From the NCBI RefSeq assembly GCF_019061185.1, contig NZ_JAHQZU010000007.1, positions 1 through 64,000 on the forward strand: a stretch of 64,000 nt of DNA, written 5' to 3'. The position numbers and the translations under genes were made by a program. Within the stretch, counting starts at the first letter, position 1; the number at the start of each line of letters is the position of its first letter. This document shows positions 42,785-52,408 of the stretch, in pieces. The notes under the pieces were generated by a model. That model saw only the letters and a list, made by a program, of their open reading frames with translations, was not told the DNA's origin and made no database searches. This DNA is from Paracoccus sp. Z118 (GTDB lineage Bacteria > Pseudomonadota > Alphaproteobacteria > Rhodobacterales > Rhodobacteraceae).

Positions 42785-44578
42785 CTACGCCGCCTGCGCG
42801 AATTGCAGCCGCGCCAGCCGGGCGTAAAGCCCGCCCTGCGCCAGCAATTCGTCATGGGTGCCCTGCTGGACGATCCGGCCCTGTTCCATCACCACGATCC
42901 GGTCGGCGTTCTTCACCGTCGAAAGCCGATGCGCGATGACGATGGTCGTGCGCCCCTGCGCCAGCCGCTCCACCGCCTCCTGCACGAGGCTTTCGGATTC
43001 GGAATCGAGCGCGCTCGTCGCCTCGTCCAGCAGCAGGATCGGCGTGTCGCGCAGGATCGCGCGGGCGATGGCGATACGCTGCTTCTGGCCGCCGGAGAGC
43101 ATCACCCCCCGCTCGCCCAGGGCACTGTCATAGCCCTCCGGCAAATCGCGCAGGAACTCGTCGGCATGGGCCGCGCGGGCGGCGGCGATCACCTCGTCGT
43201 CGCTGGCGTCCGGTCGGCCGAAGCGGATGTTCTCGCGCGCGCTGGCGGCGAAGATCACCGGGTCCTGCGGGACCAGCGCGATGGCGCGGCGGAAATCGCC
43301 GCGCGCCATGTCGCGCAGATCGATGCCGTCGATGGCGACATGGCCTGTATCGGGATCGCGGAACCGCTGGATGAGTTGGATCACGGTCGTCTTGCCGGAA
43401 CCGGACGGGCCGACCAGCGCCACCGTCTCGCCCGGCGCGATGTGCAGCGTGAAGTCATGCAGCGCCGCGACGTCCGGGCGGGCGGGATAGCGGAAGGTCA
43501 CGCCGTCCAGATCGATGCGGCCCTGCACCGGGCGCGGCAGCGCCACCGGCTCGGCCGGATCGCTGATCGTGTCCTCGGTCGCCAGCAGCTCGCCCAGCCG
43601 CTCGGTCGCGCCGGCGGCGCGCTGCAATTCGCCCCAGATCTCGGACAGGGCCCCGACCGAGCCGGCGACCATGATCGCGTAGATGACGAACTGCACGAGC
43701 TCGCCTACCGACATCGCGCCCTCGCGCACGTCGCGGGCGCCGATCCACAGGACGCCCGTGACGCCCGCGAAGATCAGGAAGATCACCAGCGCCGTCATCA
43801 CCGCGCGGGTCGAGATGCGCCGCTTGGCCGCGTCGTAGCTGCGCTCGGTCACCTGCGCGAACTCGGCCCGCGTGCGATCCTCGTGGGTGAAGGCCTGCAC
43901 GGTCTGCGCCGCCAGCAGGCTTTCGGAGGCCGCGCCCGAGGAATTGGCGATCCAGTCCTGGTTTTCGCGCGCCAGCACCCGCAGGCGGCGGCCCAGCAGG
44001 ATGATCGGCAGCACCACGACCGGCACGAGCAGCAGCAGCAGGCCGGTCAGCTTGGCCGAGGTCAGCAGCAGCATCACCATCCCGCCGACCGCGACCAGCG
44101 CCTGCCGCAGCGCGAGCGAGACGGAACTGCCGATCACCGACAGGATCAGGGTGGTGTCGGTGGTGATGCGGCTGATGATCTCGCCCGTCATCACCCGCTC
44201 GAAGAAGCCGGGCGACAGGGCCACGACACGGTCGAACACGGCCTTGCGGATGTCCGCCACGACCCGCTCGCCCAGCCGCGTCACCAGCGCGTAGCGCAGC
44301 GCGGTGCCCACGGCGAGCGCGGCGGTGATGCCGAGCGCGGCAAGGAAATACTTGTCCAGAAGCTGCGCACCGCTGTTGAAGCCGTCCACGATACGGCGAA
44401 CTGCCAGCGGCAGGATCAGGCTGATCGAGGCGGTGACGACCAGCGCCATCAGCGCCGCCGCCATCAATGCGCGATAGGGCCGGACAAAGGGCCACAGCGC
44501 CGCCAGCGCGCCCACCTTCTTCGTCGTGGGCCGGTCTTCGCCAGACCTGCCGGTCCGCGCCGTGCGTCCTCGCGCCAT
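42785..44578 (-). CDS. MsbA-like ABC exporter (fused permease and ATPase)
   Basis: A 597-residue half-transporter. Residues about 30-310 form a six-helix type IV exporter membrane domain (LMAAALMALVVTASISLILP, LLLLVPVVVLPIILLGRRLR). The ATPase domain has Walker A GPSGSGKTTVIQLI, signature LSGGQKQRIAIARAI, Walker B PILLLDEATSALDSES and the H-loop in VIAHRLSTV. The basic N-terminus (MARGRTARTGRSGEDR) is typical of alphaproteobacterial members. Probably exports lipid or a hydrophobic compound; no better substrate clue is nearby. Has its own promoter. Confidence 0.93.
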   Translation of the reverse strand: MARGRTARTGRSGEDRPTTKKVGALAALWPFVRPYRALMAAALMALVVTASISLILPLAVRRIVDGFNSGAQLLDKYFLAALGITAALAVGTALRYALVTRLGERVVADIRKAVFDRVVALSPGFFERVMTGEIISRITTDTTLILSVIGSSVSLALRQALVAVGGMVMLLLTSAKLTGLLLLLVPVVVLPIILLGRRLRVLARENQDWIANSSGAASESLLAAQTVQAFTHEDRTRAEFAQVTERSYDAAKRRISTRAVMTALVIFLIFAGVTGVLWIGARDVREGAMSVGELVQFVIYAIMVAGSVGALSEIWGELQRAAGATERLGELLATEDTISDPAEPVALPRPVQGRIDLDGVTFRYPARPDVAALHDFTLHIAPGETVALVGPSGSGKTTVIQLIQRFRDPDTGHVAIDGIDLRDMARGDFRRAIALVPQDPVIFAASARENIRFGRPDASDDEVIAAARAAHADEFLRDLPEGYDSALGERGVMLSGGQKQRIAIARAILRDTPILLLDEATSALDSESESLVQEAVERLAQGRTTIVIAHRLSTVKNADRIVVMEQGRIVQQGTHDELLAQGGLYARLARLQFAQAA

Positions 44579-44613
44579 TTCACCTCCTGGGTGTCACCTC
44601 GTAGGTTCCGACG

Positions 44614-44642
44614 GGTTTAGGAACTGCACGGCCCGAGGGCAA
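44614..44642 (-). promoter_or_regulatory. Putative sigma-70 promoter of the ABC exporter
   Basis: TTGCCC (44642-44637), 17-bp spacer, TAAACC (44619-44614), 36 bp before the start codon. Confidence 0.55.
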
Positions 44643-44697
44643 GCGCCGGGGCTGCGGCATCTCGTCCGGGCGGCACCGGCCCGCCGCGGCGCGGCCC

Positions 44698-45090
44698 TCA
44701 GACCCCGCCCATCACTGCGCCGAGGACGGCGCAGGCGACGACGGCGTAGCCCATGTCGATCAGCACCATGACCATCGGTCGGGCGGAATAGGTGTTCTCG
44801 ATCATGAACCACGGCGCGACGATGAAGGCGCCGACGCTGGCGCCCCATGCGATGCCCGTCAGCACCCCGTCGATGCCCGCATGGACGAACAGGATGCGGA
44901 TCATGGCCGCGACGGCGACCAGCCCGACGCCCGCCAGCAGATACGGCACCACGGATTTCGACTGCGGATGGCCGATGTTGCGGACCTGAAGCGCCGAGGC
45001 GTCGGCATAGACCCCGTCCGCCAGCCGATACCAGATCGCGCCGACCACCCAGACCAGCACCGCCGCCATGATGACGATGAGAAGTTCCAT
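44698..45090 (-). CDS. DUF1761 membrane protein
   Basis: A 130-residue integral membrane protein with four hydrophobic segments, starting MELLIVIMAAVLVWVVGAIW and including YRLADGVY (the 'W Y.' motif after helix 1) and VMVLIDMGYAVVACAVLGAV at the end. This fits DUF1761, function unknown. The start at 45090 has AGGAGGG 5 nt upstream, an excellent ribosome site. Last gene of the run that begins with tsaD. Confidence 0.8.
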   Translation of the reverse strand: MELLIVIMAAVLVWVVGAIWYRLADGVYADASALQVRNIGHPQSKSVVPYLLAGVGLVAVAAMIRILFVHAGIDGVLTGIAWGASVGAFIVAPWFMIENTYSARPMVMVLIDMGYAVVACAVLGAVMGGV

Positions 45091-45101
45091 CCCTGACCCT
45101 C

Positions 45102-45524
45102 CTACTTCGCCGCGTCTTCGGCCATTTCGACGATCATGTCCCATTCGGCGTCCGTCACCGGCTGCACCGACAGGCGGGAGTTGCGCACCAGCACCATATC
45201 GGCAAAGCGCGGATCGGCCTTCACCTCGGCCAGCGTCACCGGGCGCGGCAGCTTCCGCACCGCGCGCACGTCCACGCATTCCCATTTCGGATCGTCTGCC
45301 GTCGAATCGGGATGCGCCTCGGCGATCACCTCGACGATGCCGACGATCTCCTTGCCGATGTTGGAATGATAGAAGAAGCCCTGATCGCCGATCTTCATCT
45401 CGCGCATGATGTTGCGGGCCTGCATGGAACGCACCCCGTCCCATTCCTCGCCCGCGTCGCCCTTGGCGACCAGATCGTCCCAGCCGAAGACGTCGGGTTC
45501 GGACTTGAACAGCCAGCGGCTCAT
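45102..45524 (-). CDS. EVE domain protein
   Basis: A 140-residue PUA-like EVE protein. It starts [20 protein letters not shown] and continues WDGVRSMQARNIMREMKIGD and GFFYHSNIGKEIVGIVEVI, the aromatic-cage side of the fold. EVE domains are thought to bind modified nucleotides in DNA or RNA. ATGA overlap with the YciI gene upstream. Confidence 0.92.
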   Translation of the reverse strand: MSRWLFKSEPDVFGWDDLVAKGDAGEEWDGVRSMQARNIMREMKIGDQGFFYHSNIGKEIVGIVEVIAEAHPDSTADDPKWECVDVRAVRKLPRPVTLAEVKADPRFADMVLVRNSRLSVQPVTDAEWDMIVEMAEDAAK

Positions 45525-45796
45525 CCGATGACCTTCTTCCACTCGATCACCTCGGCCGAGGCGAAGAGCCCCGCGGCCGCATAGGGGTCGGCGGCCGCCC
45601 ATTTCTTCGCGGCGGCCAGATCGTCCGCCTCGACCACGACCAGCGAGCCGCGCATCTCGCCATCCTCGATCAGCGGGCCGGCGAACTGGACGTTGCCGCC
45701 GGCCTTGAGCCATTCGACGTGCGCCGGGCGGTTCTCGGTGCGGATGTGCAGATGGCCGGGCTTGTCCCGGCAGATCAGGGCGAAAAGCGGCATCAT
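45521..45796 (-). CDS. YciI-family protein
   Basis: A 91-residue ferredoxin-like-fold protein: [39 protein letters not shown] and [20 protein letters not shown], with the His-Asp style active-site His in RPAHVEWL and the terminal [10 protein letters not shown] pattern (here [14 protein letters not shown]). Function uncertain. Overlaps gpsA upstream and the EVE gene downstream by 4 bp each. Confidence 0.9.
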   Translation of the reverse strand: MMPLFALICRDKPGHLHIRTENRPAHVEWLKAGGNVQFAGPLIEDGEMRGSLVVVEADDLAAAKKWAAADPYAAAGLFASAEVIEWKKVIG

Positions 45797-46737
45797 TCCT
45801 CCTTCAGGGGTCGTGCGAGCAAGGTTTCGACCGCTTGTTTCACGCCGAGGTGCCCTTCAGCAAGATGGGCGACCTGGGTGGAGATGGGCATCTCCACCCC
45901 GACCCGCGGCGCAAGGGCCGCGACGGCCCGCGCGGTGGCTGCGCCTTCGACGGTCACCGAGGGGTCGAACGTCTCGCCCCGTCCCAGCGCGAGGCCGAAG
46001 CGATAGTTGCGCGACTGGTCCGAGGTCGTGGTCAGGATCAGATCGCCAAGGCCGGACAGCCCGGAGAGCGTGTCCGCCTCGGCCCCCATCGCCGTGGCGA
46101 GGCGGGTCATTTCGGCGAAGCCGCGTGTGACGATGGCGGCGCGGGCGCTGTCACCGAAGCCGGCGCCGATGGCCGCGCCGGCGGCGATGGCGATGACGTT
46201 CTTGAGTGCCCCGCCGAGTTCCGCCCCGGTCACGTCCGTCGTCCGGTAAAGCCGCAGCGCCGGGGTGGCGAGCGCGTGTTGCAGCCGGTGGCCGGCATCC
46301 GCATCCGCGCAGGCCAGCGTCAGCGCCGTGGGAAGGCCCCGCGCGATGTCGGCGGCGAAGCTGGGGCCGGTCAGCACGGCGGGAATCGCGCCGGGGAAAG
46401 CCTCGGCGATCAGCCGCGCGGGCGAGCGGCCGGTGCTCAGGTCGATTCCCTTGGCGCAGCTGACCAGCGCGCGCCCGTCCAGATCGGCGGCATGGTCCCG
46501 CAGGAACGCGCCCAGCGACTGCGCCGGAATGGCAAGCAGCATGACGGGGGCGAGCGCGCGGTCCAGCCGGTCCGTCACCTCGACGCCTTCGGGCAGCGTC
46601 ACGCCCGGAAGACGCGGGTTTTCGCGCCCCCAGCCGGTCTCGCGCCCCCACAGCGTCACCGGCCCGTTCACCGACAGCGCCACGGCGAGCGCGGTGCCGA
46701 ACGCCCCTGCCCCGAGGATGGAAATGTCCGCCGTCAT
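45793..46737 (-). CDS. gpsA: Glycerol-3-phosphate dehydrogenase [NAD(P)+]
   Basis: A 314-residue enzyme reducing dihydroxyacetone phosphate to sn-glycerol 3-phosphate for phospholipid synthesis. NAD(P) motif [17 protein letters not shown] at the start, [57 protein letters not shown] (catalytic Lys) and [18 protein letters not shown]. Follows tsaD on the same strand, as in many Rhodobacterales. Confidence 0.95.
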   Translation of the reverse strand: MTADISILGAGAFGTALAVALSVNGPVTLWGRETGWGRENPRLPGVTLPEGVEVTDRLDRALAPVMLLAIPAQSLGAFLRDHAADLDGRALVSCAKGIDLSTGRSPARLIAEAFPGAIPAVLTGPSFAADIARGLPTALTLACADADAGHRLQHALATPALRLYRTTDVTGAELGGALKNVIAIAAGAAIGAGFGDSARAAIVTRGFAEMTRLATAMGAEADTLSGLSGLGDLILTTTSDQSRNYRFGLALGRGETFDPSVTVEGAATARAVAALAPRVGVEMPISTQVAHLAEGHLGVKQAVETLLARPLKEE

Positions 46738-46818
46738 GCCGTCACCGCTCGCACCCCCGACACAAGGATGGAAAGCTCGGGCAGAATGCCCCTTCTCCTC
46801 GCCCCCGATCTGCCCTGC

Positions 46819-47910
46819 TCACGCCTTCGCCCCCCGCTTGCCTGCGCCCAGCATCGGCGCGGCGCCCTGATCCAGCGGCCAGCGCGGCCGCGCCGCAAGG
46901 TCCATGCCGTCGCGGTGGCCAAGGCGGAACCGCTCGATCCCCGCCCAGGCGATCATCGCGCCGTTGTCGGTGCAGAGCTTCAGGGGCGGCGCGAGGAACT
47001 CGGCCCCCGCTTCGGCCGCGACCTCGGCCAGCGCGGCGCGGATCGCTCCGTTGGCGGCGACCCCGCCCGCGACGGAAAGCAGCGGCACGGGCGCGGCGGC
47101 CAGCGCGCGGCGGGTCTTTTCGGCCAGCACATCGGCCACGGCCTGCTGGAAGGACGCGCAGATATCCGCCCGGTCGGACCGGCGCAGCCCGCCATGTTCC
47201 GCAACCGCATTGTCGCGGGCGCGCAGCACGGCGGTTTTCAGCCCCGAGAAACTCATGTCGCAGCCGGGCCGGTCCAGCAAAGGGCGCGGCAGGGGCACGC
47301 GGCGCGGATCGCCGCGCGCAGCTTCGGCCTCGACCGCCGGGCCGCCGGGCTGCGGCAGGCCGAGCAGCTTGGCGACCTTGTCGAACGCCTCGCCCGGCGC
47401 GTCGTCGATGGTGCCGCCAAGACGGGTGAAATCCTCGGGTCCGTGCACCCGCAGGAACTGGCAATGCCCGCCGGAAACGAGCAGCATCAGATACGGAAAC
47501 GCCACCCCATCCGTCAGCCGCGGCGTCAGCGCGTGCCCGGCGAGGTGGTTGACCCCGACCAGCGGCAGGCCGGTCCCGGCGGCGATGCCCTTGGCCAGCA
47601 TCACCCCCGCCATGACCCCGCCGATCAGCCCCGGCCCCGCCGTGACGGCGATCCCGTCCAGTTCGCGTAATGTGACGCCCGCCTGCGCCAGCGCCTGCTC
47701 GACGCAGATGTCCAGCCGCTCGGCATGGGCGCGGGCGGCGATTTCCGGCACCACCCCGCCGAAATCGGCGTGCAGCGCGGTCTGCCCCGCGACGACCGAG
47801 GACAGGATTGCGGCCCCGCCGGATTCAGGCCGTGCGCCATCCGCCGCCCGCACGATGGCGGCGGCGCTGTCGTCGCAACTGCTTTCGATGCCGAGAAAGG
47901 TCAGCGTCAT
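46819..47910 (-). CDS. tsaD: tRNA N6-adenosine threonylcarbamoyltransferase
   Basis: A 363-residue ASKHA-fold enzyme making t6A37 in ANN-decoding tRNAs with TsaB, TsaC and TsaE. It starts [20 protein letters not shown]; the metal-binding HxxxH is in [48 protein letters not shown] and [13 protein letters not shown] are further hallmarks. Divergent from hemD with a 64-bp gap. Complete. Confidence 0.96.
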   Translation of the reverse strand: MTLTFLGIESSCDDSAAAIVRAADGARPESGGAAILSSVVAGQTALHADFGGVVPEIAARAHAERLDICVEQALAQAGVTLRELDGIAVTAGPGLIGGVMAGVMLAKGIAAGTGLPLVGVNHLAGHALTPRLTDGVAFPYLMLLVSGGHCQFLRVHGPEDFTRLGGTIDDAPGEAFDKVAKLLGLPQPGGPAVEAEAARGDPRRVPLPRPLLDRPGCDMSFSGLKTAVLRARDNAVAEHGGLRRSDRADICASFQQAVADVLAEKTRRALAAAPVPLLSVAGGVAANGAIRAALAEVAAEAGAEFLAPPLKLCTDNGAMIAWAGIERFRLGHRDGMDLAARPRWPLDQGAAPMLGAGKRGAKA

Positions 47911-47974
47911 CCTTGTGCCGTCGTGGGAAGGGGCTTAGGCCATCCCCGGTTATCATCACGGGTTCACTTGCGCC

Positions 47975-48658
47975 ATGCCTGCTTCCCAGCCAATCGTCCT
48001 CGTCACCCGCCCGCAGCCTGCCGCGAGCAGCTTTGCCGAGCGTCTGCGGGGAATGGGGCTGCGGACGCTGGTCGCGCCGCTGATGCGGATCGCGCCGGTG
48101 GCGCATGACGCGGCTGCCGTCGATGCGGCGCGGGGGCTGGTCTTCACCTCGGTCCACGGCGTCGCGGCGGCGGGCCAGGGGCGCGGCCGTCCGGCCTTCT
48201 GCGTGGGCGGCGCGACCGCCGGGGCGGCGCGCGCGGCGGGCTATGCCGTCACTACCGGCCCGGGCGACGCCGCCGGGCTGATGCCGATGCTGACCGGGCT
48301 GGACGAGGGCTGGCTGCACCCCCACGGCCGCCACGTCGCGGCCAGGCTGCCGGTGCGCGGGATGGTCGTCTATGACCAGCTTGCCCTGCCGCTTTCAACC
48401 GAGGCCGCGGCCCTGCTCGCCGGGGACGGGCCGGTAATCTGGCCGGTGATGTCGCCCCGCTCGGCCCGCCTCGCCTGCGAAGCGGCGCATGGCGCGCGCG
48501 CCTCGATCCTCGTCGCCGCGATCAGCCCTGCGGCAGCGTTGGCATGGAGCCCCGCGCCTGCGCGGATCGAAACCTCCGCCACCCCCGACGCCGAGGGCGT
48601 CATCGCCGCGATCCGCTCGCTCCTGAGGCCGGAAACTTCCGCGCCCGACGCGGGTTGA
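47975..48658 (+). CDS. hemD: Uroporphyrinogen-III synthase
   Basis: A 227-residue protein with the loose HemD pattern: IVLVTRPQPAASSFAERLRG, GLVFTSVHGVAAA, FCVGGATAGAARAAGYAVT, RGMVVYDQLALPL and PVMSPRSARLACEA. It cyclises hydroxymethylbilane to uroporphyrinogen III. The family is poorly conserved, but order hemD, mitofilin-like, hemY supports the call. Confidence 0.88.
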   Translation: MPASQPIVLVTRPQPAASSFAERLRGMGLRTLVAPLMRIAPVAHDAAAVDAARGLVFTSVHGVAAAGQGRGRPAFCVGGATAGAARAAGYAVTTGPGDAAGLMPMLTGLDEGWLHPHGRHVAARLPVRGMVVYDQLALPLSTEAAALLAGDGPVIWPVMSPRSARLACEAAHGARASILVAAISPAAALAWSPAPARIETSATPDAEGVIAAIRSLLRPETSAPDAG

Positions 48659-48683
48659 GCCGCCGTCCCGCCCGTCATAGGCT
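48655..48683 (+). promoter_or_regulatory. Possible promoter of the mitofilin-like gene
   Basis: TTGAGC, 17 bp, TAGGCT, overlapping the hemD stop and 110 bp before the start codon at 48794. Confidence 0.35.
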
Positions 48684-48793
48684 GACGCCGACATGAACGG
48701 CGCTCGCGCGTGCCGGTGATGGCGCTCAGAATGCCTGACCGGACCGGCCGCGCACGCCAGTCTGCCACCTTTTAAGAAGCCGGGACGATCACG

Positions 48794-50473
48794 ATGACCC
48801 CTGACGACGACACCTCCGGTTCCACCCGCGACGACGCTTCCGCGCTGCGTCCGCGCCCCGCCGAAGGGCCGGTGCTGGGCACGCGCCCGGCGGACGCCGG
48901 TGATCCGGCCGTCGCGCAGGCAGAGGTGCGGTCCAGCCCGATGATCGATTCGACGCTGGTGGGGGAAGGCGGCGGCCTGCCCCCGGCCGAGCCGCGCTCC
49001 GTGGAGCCCGGCGACCTGCACCGGTCCGACGCGGTGATGGCGGAAGTGTTCGACGAACCCGAAGCCGCGCCGGCCGCAGCCGTGACCGAGCCGGTGCGTC
49101 CTGCGCAATCCCCGCGTCCTGCCGAAGCGGCGCCCGCCGTTACTCCGCCCGCCGCGTCGCCAGCCACGGCTGCGGCATCAGGTCGCAAGGAACGCTCGGG
49201 CAGCGGCTTCGTGCCGCTGCTGCTGGGCGGGGTGATCGCCGCCGCGCTCGGCGCGGGCGCCGCGATGTGGGCCGCGCCGCGCATGCAGCCGGCCGCCCCG
49301 GCGGTGGACACCGCCGCGCTGCAGGCCGAAACGCAGGCCGCCATCGACGCGGCCATCGCCGATCTTCGCACCGAAGCCGGCAATGCGGGGGCCGAGGCGG
49401 CCCGCGCTGAACTCGCCACCCAATCCGCCGCGATCGACAGCCGCGCCGCCGAGGCGGCCACCCAGGCCGCTGAAACGGCCGTCCAATCCGCCGTGGCGAA
49501 CCTCGCGGCGCCGGAACTGGGACCGGAGGCGTTGCAGGCGCTCAGCGAAACGGCGGCGGCCGCAGGTGCCGACGCCGCGCGGCGCATCATCGCCGAATCC
49601 CCCGCCTCGGACACGCCCGCGGACCTGAACGCCACGCTCACAGCGCAGGCGCAGCAGCTTGCGGCACTGGATCAGACGCTGAACCAGCTTCGCGCCGCCA
49701 TCCCCGATGCCTCGGCCCGCCTCGACAGCCAACAGGCCGCCATCGACGAACTGGCCGCGCGGCCCGCGCTGGACCCGCAGGCCATCGACCGGCTGCAACA
49801 GGTCGCCGACAGCGTCGAGGCGACGCAGGCCCAGCTTCAGCAGCAGAGCGAGACCGCCGCGCAGGAATTCGCCCGCATCCGCGACGAGGCCGCGCAGCTT
49901 CAGACCGCCGCGCAGGAGGCGACGAATCGCGCCCTGACGGCGGCGGCGGCGGCCAACCTGTCGGCCGCGCTGACCTCGGGCGACAGCGGCAACCCCGCCG
50001 CCGCGCTGGGGCAGCTTGAGGAAGCTGGCGTCGAGGTTCCGTCGGCGCTGACCGTGGATGTCGTGCCGCTGGACCAGCTTCAGGCCGAATACGACGCCGC
50101 CGCGCGCGCGGCGCTGTCGGCGGCGCTGGAATCGGGCGCGGCGCAGGGCGGCAACAGCTTCACCAACTTCCTGCGCGCCCAGACCGGCGCCCGCTCGGTC
50201 GTCCCGCGCGAGGGCAGCGATCCCGACGCCGTCCTGTCCCGCGCCGGCGCCGCCGTCACCCGCGGCGACATCCCCGCCGCGCTGGCCGAGATCGAGCAGC
50301 TTCCCGAACCCGCGCAGGCCGCGATGGGCGACTGGACCGCCAGGGCCCGCGCCTGGGTGGAGGCCCGCGGCGCGGTGGAAAGCCTCACCGCCCCGGCCAG
50401 CGCAGATACTTCCGCGACCGTCACCACCTCCACGGTCGCGATCACGCCCGCACCTGCCCAACCGTCGAACTGA
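48794..50473 (+). CDS. Mitofilin (Mic60)-family membrane protein
   Basis: A 559-residue protein: disordered Pro/Ala/Glu N-terminus (1-135), one membrane helix (about 139-161, FVPLLLGGVIAAALGAGAAM), a long Ala/Gln-rich coiled coil (about 170-395), and a C-terminal mitofilin-like domain with SFTNFLRAQTGARSVVPREG and RAGAAVTRGDIPAALAEIEQ. Alphaproteobacterial Mic60 shapes inner-membrane invaginations and lies in the hem locus, as here between hemD and hemY. Confidence 0.88.
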   Translation: MTPDDDTSGSTRDDASALRPRPAEGPVLGTRPADAGDPAVAQAEVRSSPMIDSTLVGEGGGLPPAEPRSVEPGDLHRSDAVMAEVFDEPEAAPAAAVTEPVRPAQSPRPAEAAPAVTPPAASPATAAASGRKERSGSGFVPLLLGGVIAAALGAGAAMWAAPRMQPAAPAVDTAALQAETQAAIDAAIADLRTEAGNAGAEAARAELATQSAAIDSRAAEAATQAAETAVQSAVANLAAPELGPEALQALSETAAAAGADAARRIIAESPASDTPADLNATLTAQAQQLAALDQTLNQLRAAIPDASARLDSQQAAIDELAARPALDPQAIDRLQQVADSVEATQAQLQQQSETAAQEFARIRDEAAQLQTAAQEATNRALTAAAAANLSAALTSGDSGNPAAALGQLEEAGVEVPSALTVDVVPLDQLQAEYDAAARAALSAALESGAAQGGNSFTNFLRAQTGARSVVPREGSDPDAVLSRAGAAVTRGDIPAALAEIEQLPEPAQAAMGDWTARARAWVEARGAVESLTAPASADTSATVTTSTVAITPAPAQPSN

Positions 50474-50485
50474 GGAATCCCGCAC

Positions 50486-52231
50486 ATGCTGCTTTCGCTT
50501 CTGAAGATCCTGCTCTTCTTCAGCGTCGTGCTCGCGGGCGCCCTGGCCGTCATGCGGCTGGCCGAGGCCGATCAGGTGCTGCGGGTCGTCTTCAACGGCG
50601 TGGAATACACGCTCGGCCCGGTGCAGATCATCGTGCTGGCGCTGCTGGTCGTGCTGGCCGGCTGGCTGACCGTGCAACTGCTGCGGCTGGCCATCGCGTT
50701 CCTGCGCTTCCTCGCCGGGGACAGGACCGCCATCGACCGCCACTTCGCCCGCAAGCGCGAGCGCAAGGGCTATCAGGCGGTGGCCGACGGGATGCTGGCG
50801 GTCGCCTCGGGCGAAGGGAAGCTGGCGCAGGACAAGGCACGGAAGGCGGCGAAATATCTCGACCAGCCACATGTCACCAACCTGCTGGCGGCGCAGGCCG
50901 CCGAGGTCGCGGGCGACACCGCGCGGGCCGAGGTGGCCTATCGCACCATGCTGACCGATCCGCGCACCCGCTTCGTCGCGGTGCGCGGGCTGATGCAGCA
51001 GCGCCTGGCGGCGGGCGACACCCAGACCGCGCTGCAGCTGGCGCAGAAGGCCTATGCGCTGCGCCCGTCGCATACCGAGCTTCAGGACACGCTGCTGACG
51101 CTGCAGACGCGCGAGCATGACTGGAAGGGCGCCCGCAGCGTCCTGAAGGACAAGCGCCGGCAGGGCGCGTTGCCGCAGGATGTGGCGCTGCGCCGCGACG
51201 CGGTGCTGGCGTTGCAGGAGGCGCGCGAGGTGCTCGCGCACGGCAACTCGATCAGCGCGCGCGAGGCCGCGATCAGCGCCAACCGCGCCTCGCCCGACCT
51301 CGTGCCGGCGGCGGTGCTGGCCGCGCGCAGCTATCTGGCGAAGAAGGATACCCGCAACGCGACGCGCGTGCTGCAGAAGACGTGGTCGGTGCAGCCGCAC
51401 CCCTCGGTCGCCGCCGCCTATGCCGAGATCGTGCCGGACGAGACGCCTGTCCAGCGCCTGCGCCGATTCGAGGACCTCATCAAGCAGGCCCCCACGCACG
51501 AGGAATCGCGCCTGCTACAGGCCGAGCTGATGCTGGCCGCCGAGGACTTCCCCGGCGCCCGCCGGGCCATCGGCGACATTGCGGAAAAGCACCCGACGGT
51601 GCGGTCACTCTCGATCATGGCGGCGATCGAGCGCGGCGAGGGTGCCGAAGACAGCGTGGTGCGCGCCTGGCTCGCCCGCGCCATGACGGCCAGCCGCGGC
51701 CCGCAATGGGTCTGCGACAAATGCCACAACGTGATGACCGACTGGGCGCCGGTCTGCGACAGCTGCGGCGGCTTCGATACCCTGACCTGGCGCGAGCCGC
51801 CGATGGACCTGCGCCTCGCCGGAACCGCCGGGAACACCGTGACGATGCTGCCGCTGCTTGTGGCCCGCGAGAGCCACGGCGATCACGCGCCCTCCGACCA
51901 CACCGATGCGTCAATGGCCCCTCGGCCCGCCGGGCCGGCACCCGCACCGGCTCCGAAGGCCAAAGCGGCGCGGGTGGTCGAGGTCGCCCATGTCGCGCCG
52001 GGCATGGTCCCGCGCGAATCGGATTACGAGCCGTCGATGACCGTGACCGATCCCGAACTGGACATCCCGGCCCCGCCCGCGACGGTCCACATCGTGGGAA
52101 AGCCGGACAGCCCCGCAAAGCCGGTGGCGGCGGCCGGCCCGGTCGTGGTCTCGATCCGGCAGGCGCCCGATCCCTTCGTGCGCCCCGACGTCGAGCCGCA
52201 GGACGAAAGGACAGCGCGGAAAGGCGATTGA
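50486..52231 (+). CDS. hemY: HemY-like TPR membrane protein with rubredoxin-like zinc ribbon
   Basis: A 581-residue protein. Two N-terminal helices (about 3-28 and 45-72) and RKRERKGYQAVADGMLAVAS form the HemY N-terminal domain; TPR repeats follow (about 90-400). Around residue 408 a two-CxxC ribbon appears, WVCDKCHNVMTDWAPVCDSC, like the rubredoxin-type end of LapB. The last 130 residues are Pro-rich and disordered. HemY in this sense is a haem-operon protein of unclear role, not protoporphyrinogen oxidase. Starts 12 bp after the mitofilin-like gene with GAGGAATCC as ribosome site. Confidence 0.88.
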   Translation: MLLSLLKILLFFSVVLAGALAVMRLAEADQVLRVVFNGVEYTLGPVQIIVLALLVVLAGWLTVQLLRLAIAFLRFLAGDRTAIDRHFARKRERKGYQAVADGMLAVASGEGKLAQDKARKAAKYLDQPHVTNLLAAQAAEVAGDTARAEVAYRTMLTDPRTRFVAVRGLMQQRLAAGDTQTALQLAQKAYALRPSHTELQDTLLTLQTREHDWKGARSVLKDKRRQGALPQDVALRRDAVLALQEAREVLAHGNSISAREAAISANRASPDLVPAAVLAARSYLAKKDTRNATRVLQKTWSVQPHPSVAAAYAEIVPDETPVQRLRRFEDLIKQAPTHEESRLLQAELMLAAEDFPGARRAIGDIAEKHPTVRSLSIMAAIERGEGAEDSVVRAWLARAMTASRGPQWVCDKCHNVMTDWAPVCDSCGGFDTLTWREPPMDLRLAGTAGNTVTMLPLLVARESHGDHAPSDHTDASMAPRPAGPAPAPAPKAKAARVVEVAHVAPGMVPRESDYEPSMTVTDPELDIPAPPATVHIVGKPDSPAKPVAAAGPVVVSIRQAPDPFVRPDVEPQDERTARKGD

Positions 52232-52257
52232 CCCCCGGCGGGATTACCTGCTAATCC
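52228..52257 (+). promoter_or_regulatory. Putative sigma-70 promoter of tRNA-Thr
   Basis: TTGACC (52228-52233), 18-bp spacer, TAATCC (52252-52257), 10 bp before the mature tRNA. The -35 overlaps the hemY stop codon. Confidence 0.55.
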
Positions 52258-52266
52258 CCGCCGCAC

Positions 52267-52342
52267 GCCGCAGTAGCTCAGCTGGTAGAGCACGTCATTC
52301 GTAATGATGGGGTCGGGGGTTCGAGTCCCTTCTGCGGCACCA
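52267..52342 (+). tRNA. tRNA-Thr (CGT)
   Basis: A 76-nt cloverleaf with encoded CCA: acceptor GCCGCAG/CTGCGGC, discriminator A, D-arm GCTC/GAGC, anticodon stem CGTCA/TGATG (one wobble pair) with loop TTCGTAA giving anticodon CGT, T-loop TTCGAGT. Reads ACG threonine codons. Confidence 0.96.
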
Positions 52343-52408
52343 GTTTCCAGAATACGCGCCGATCGGCCGTTAATCCGATCTTAGGCTTGCGCCCTTACAC
52401 AGGGGCGC

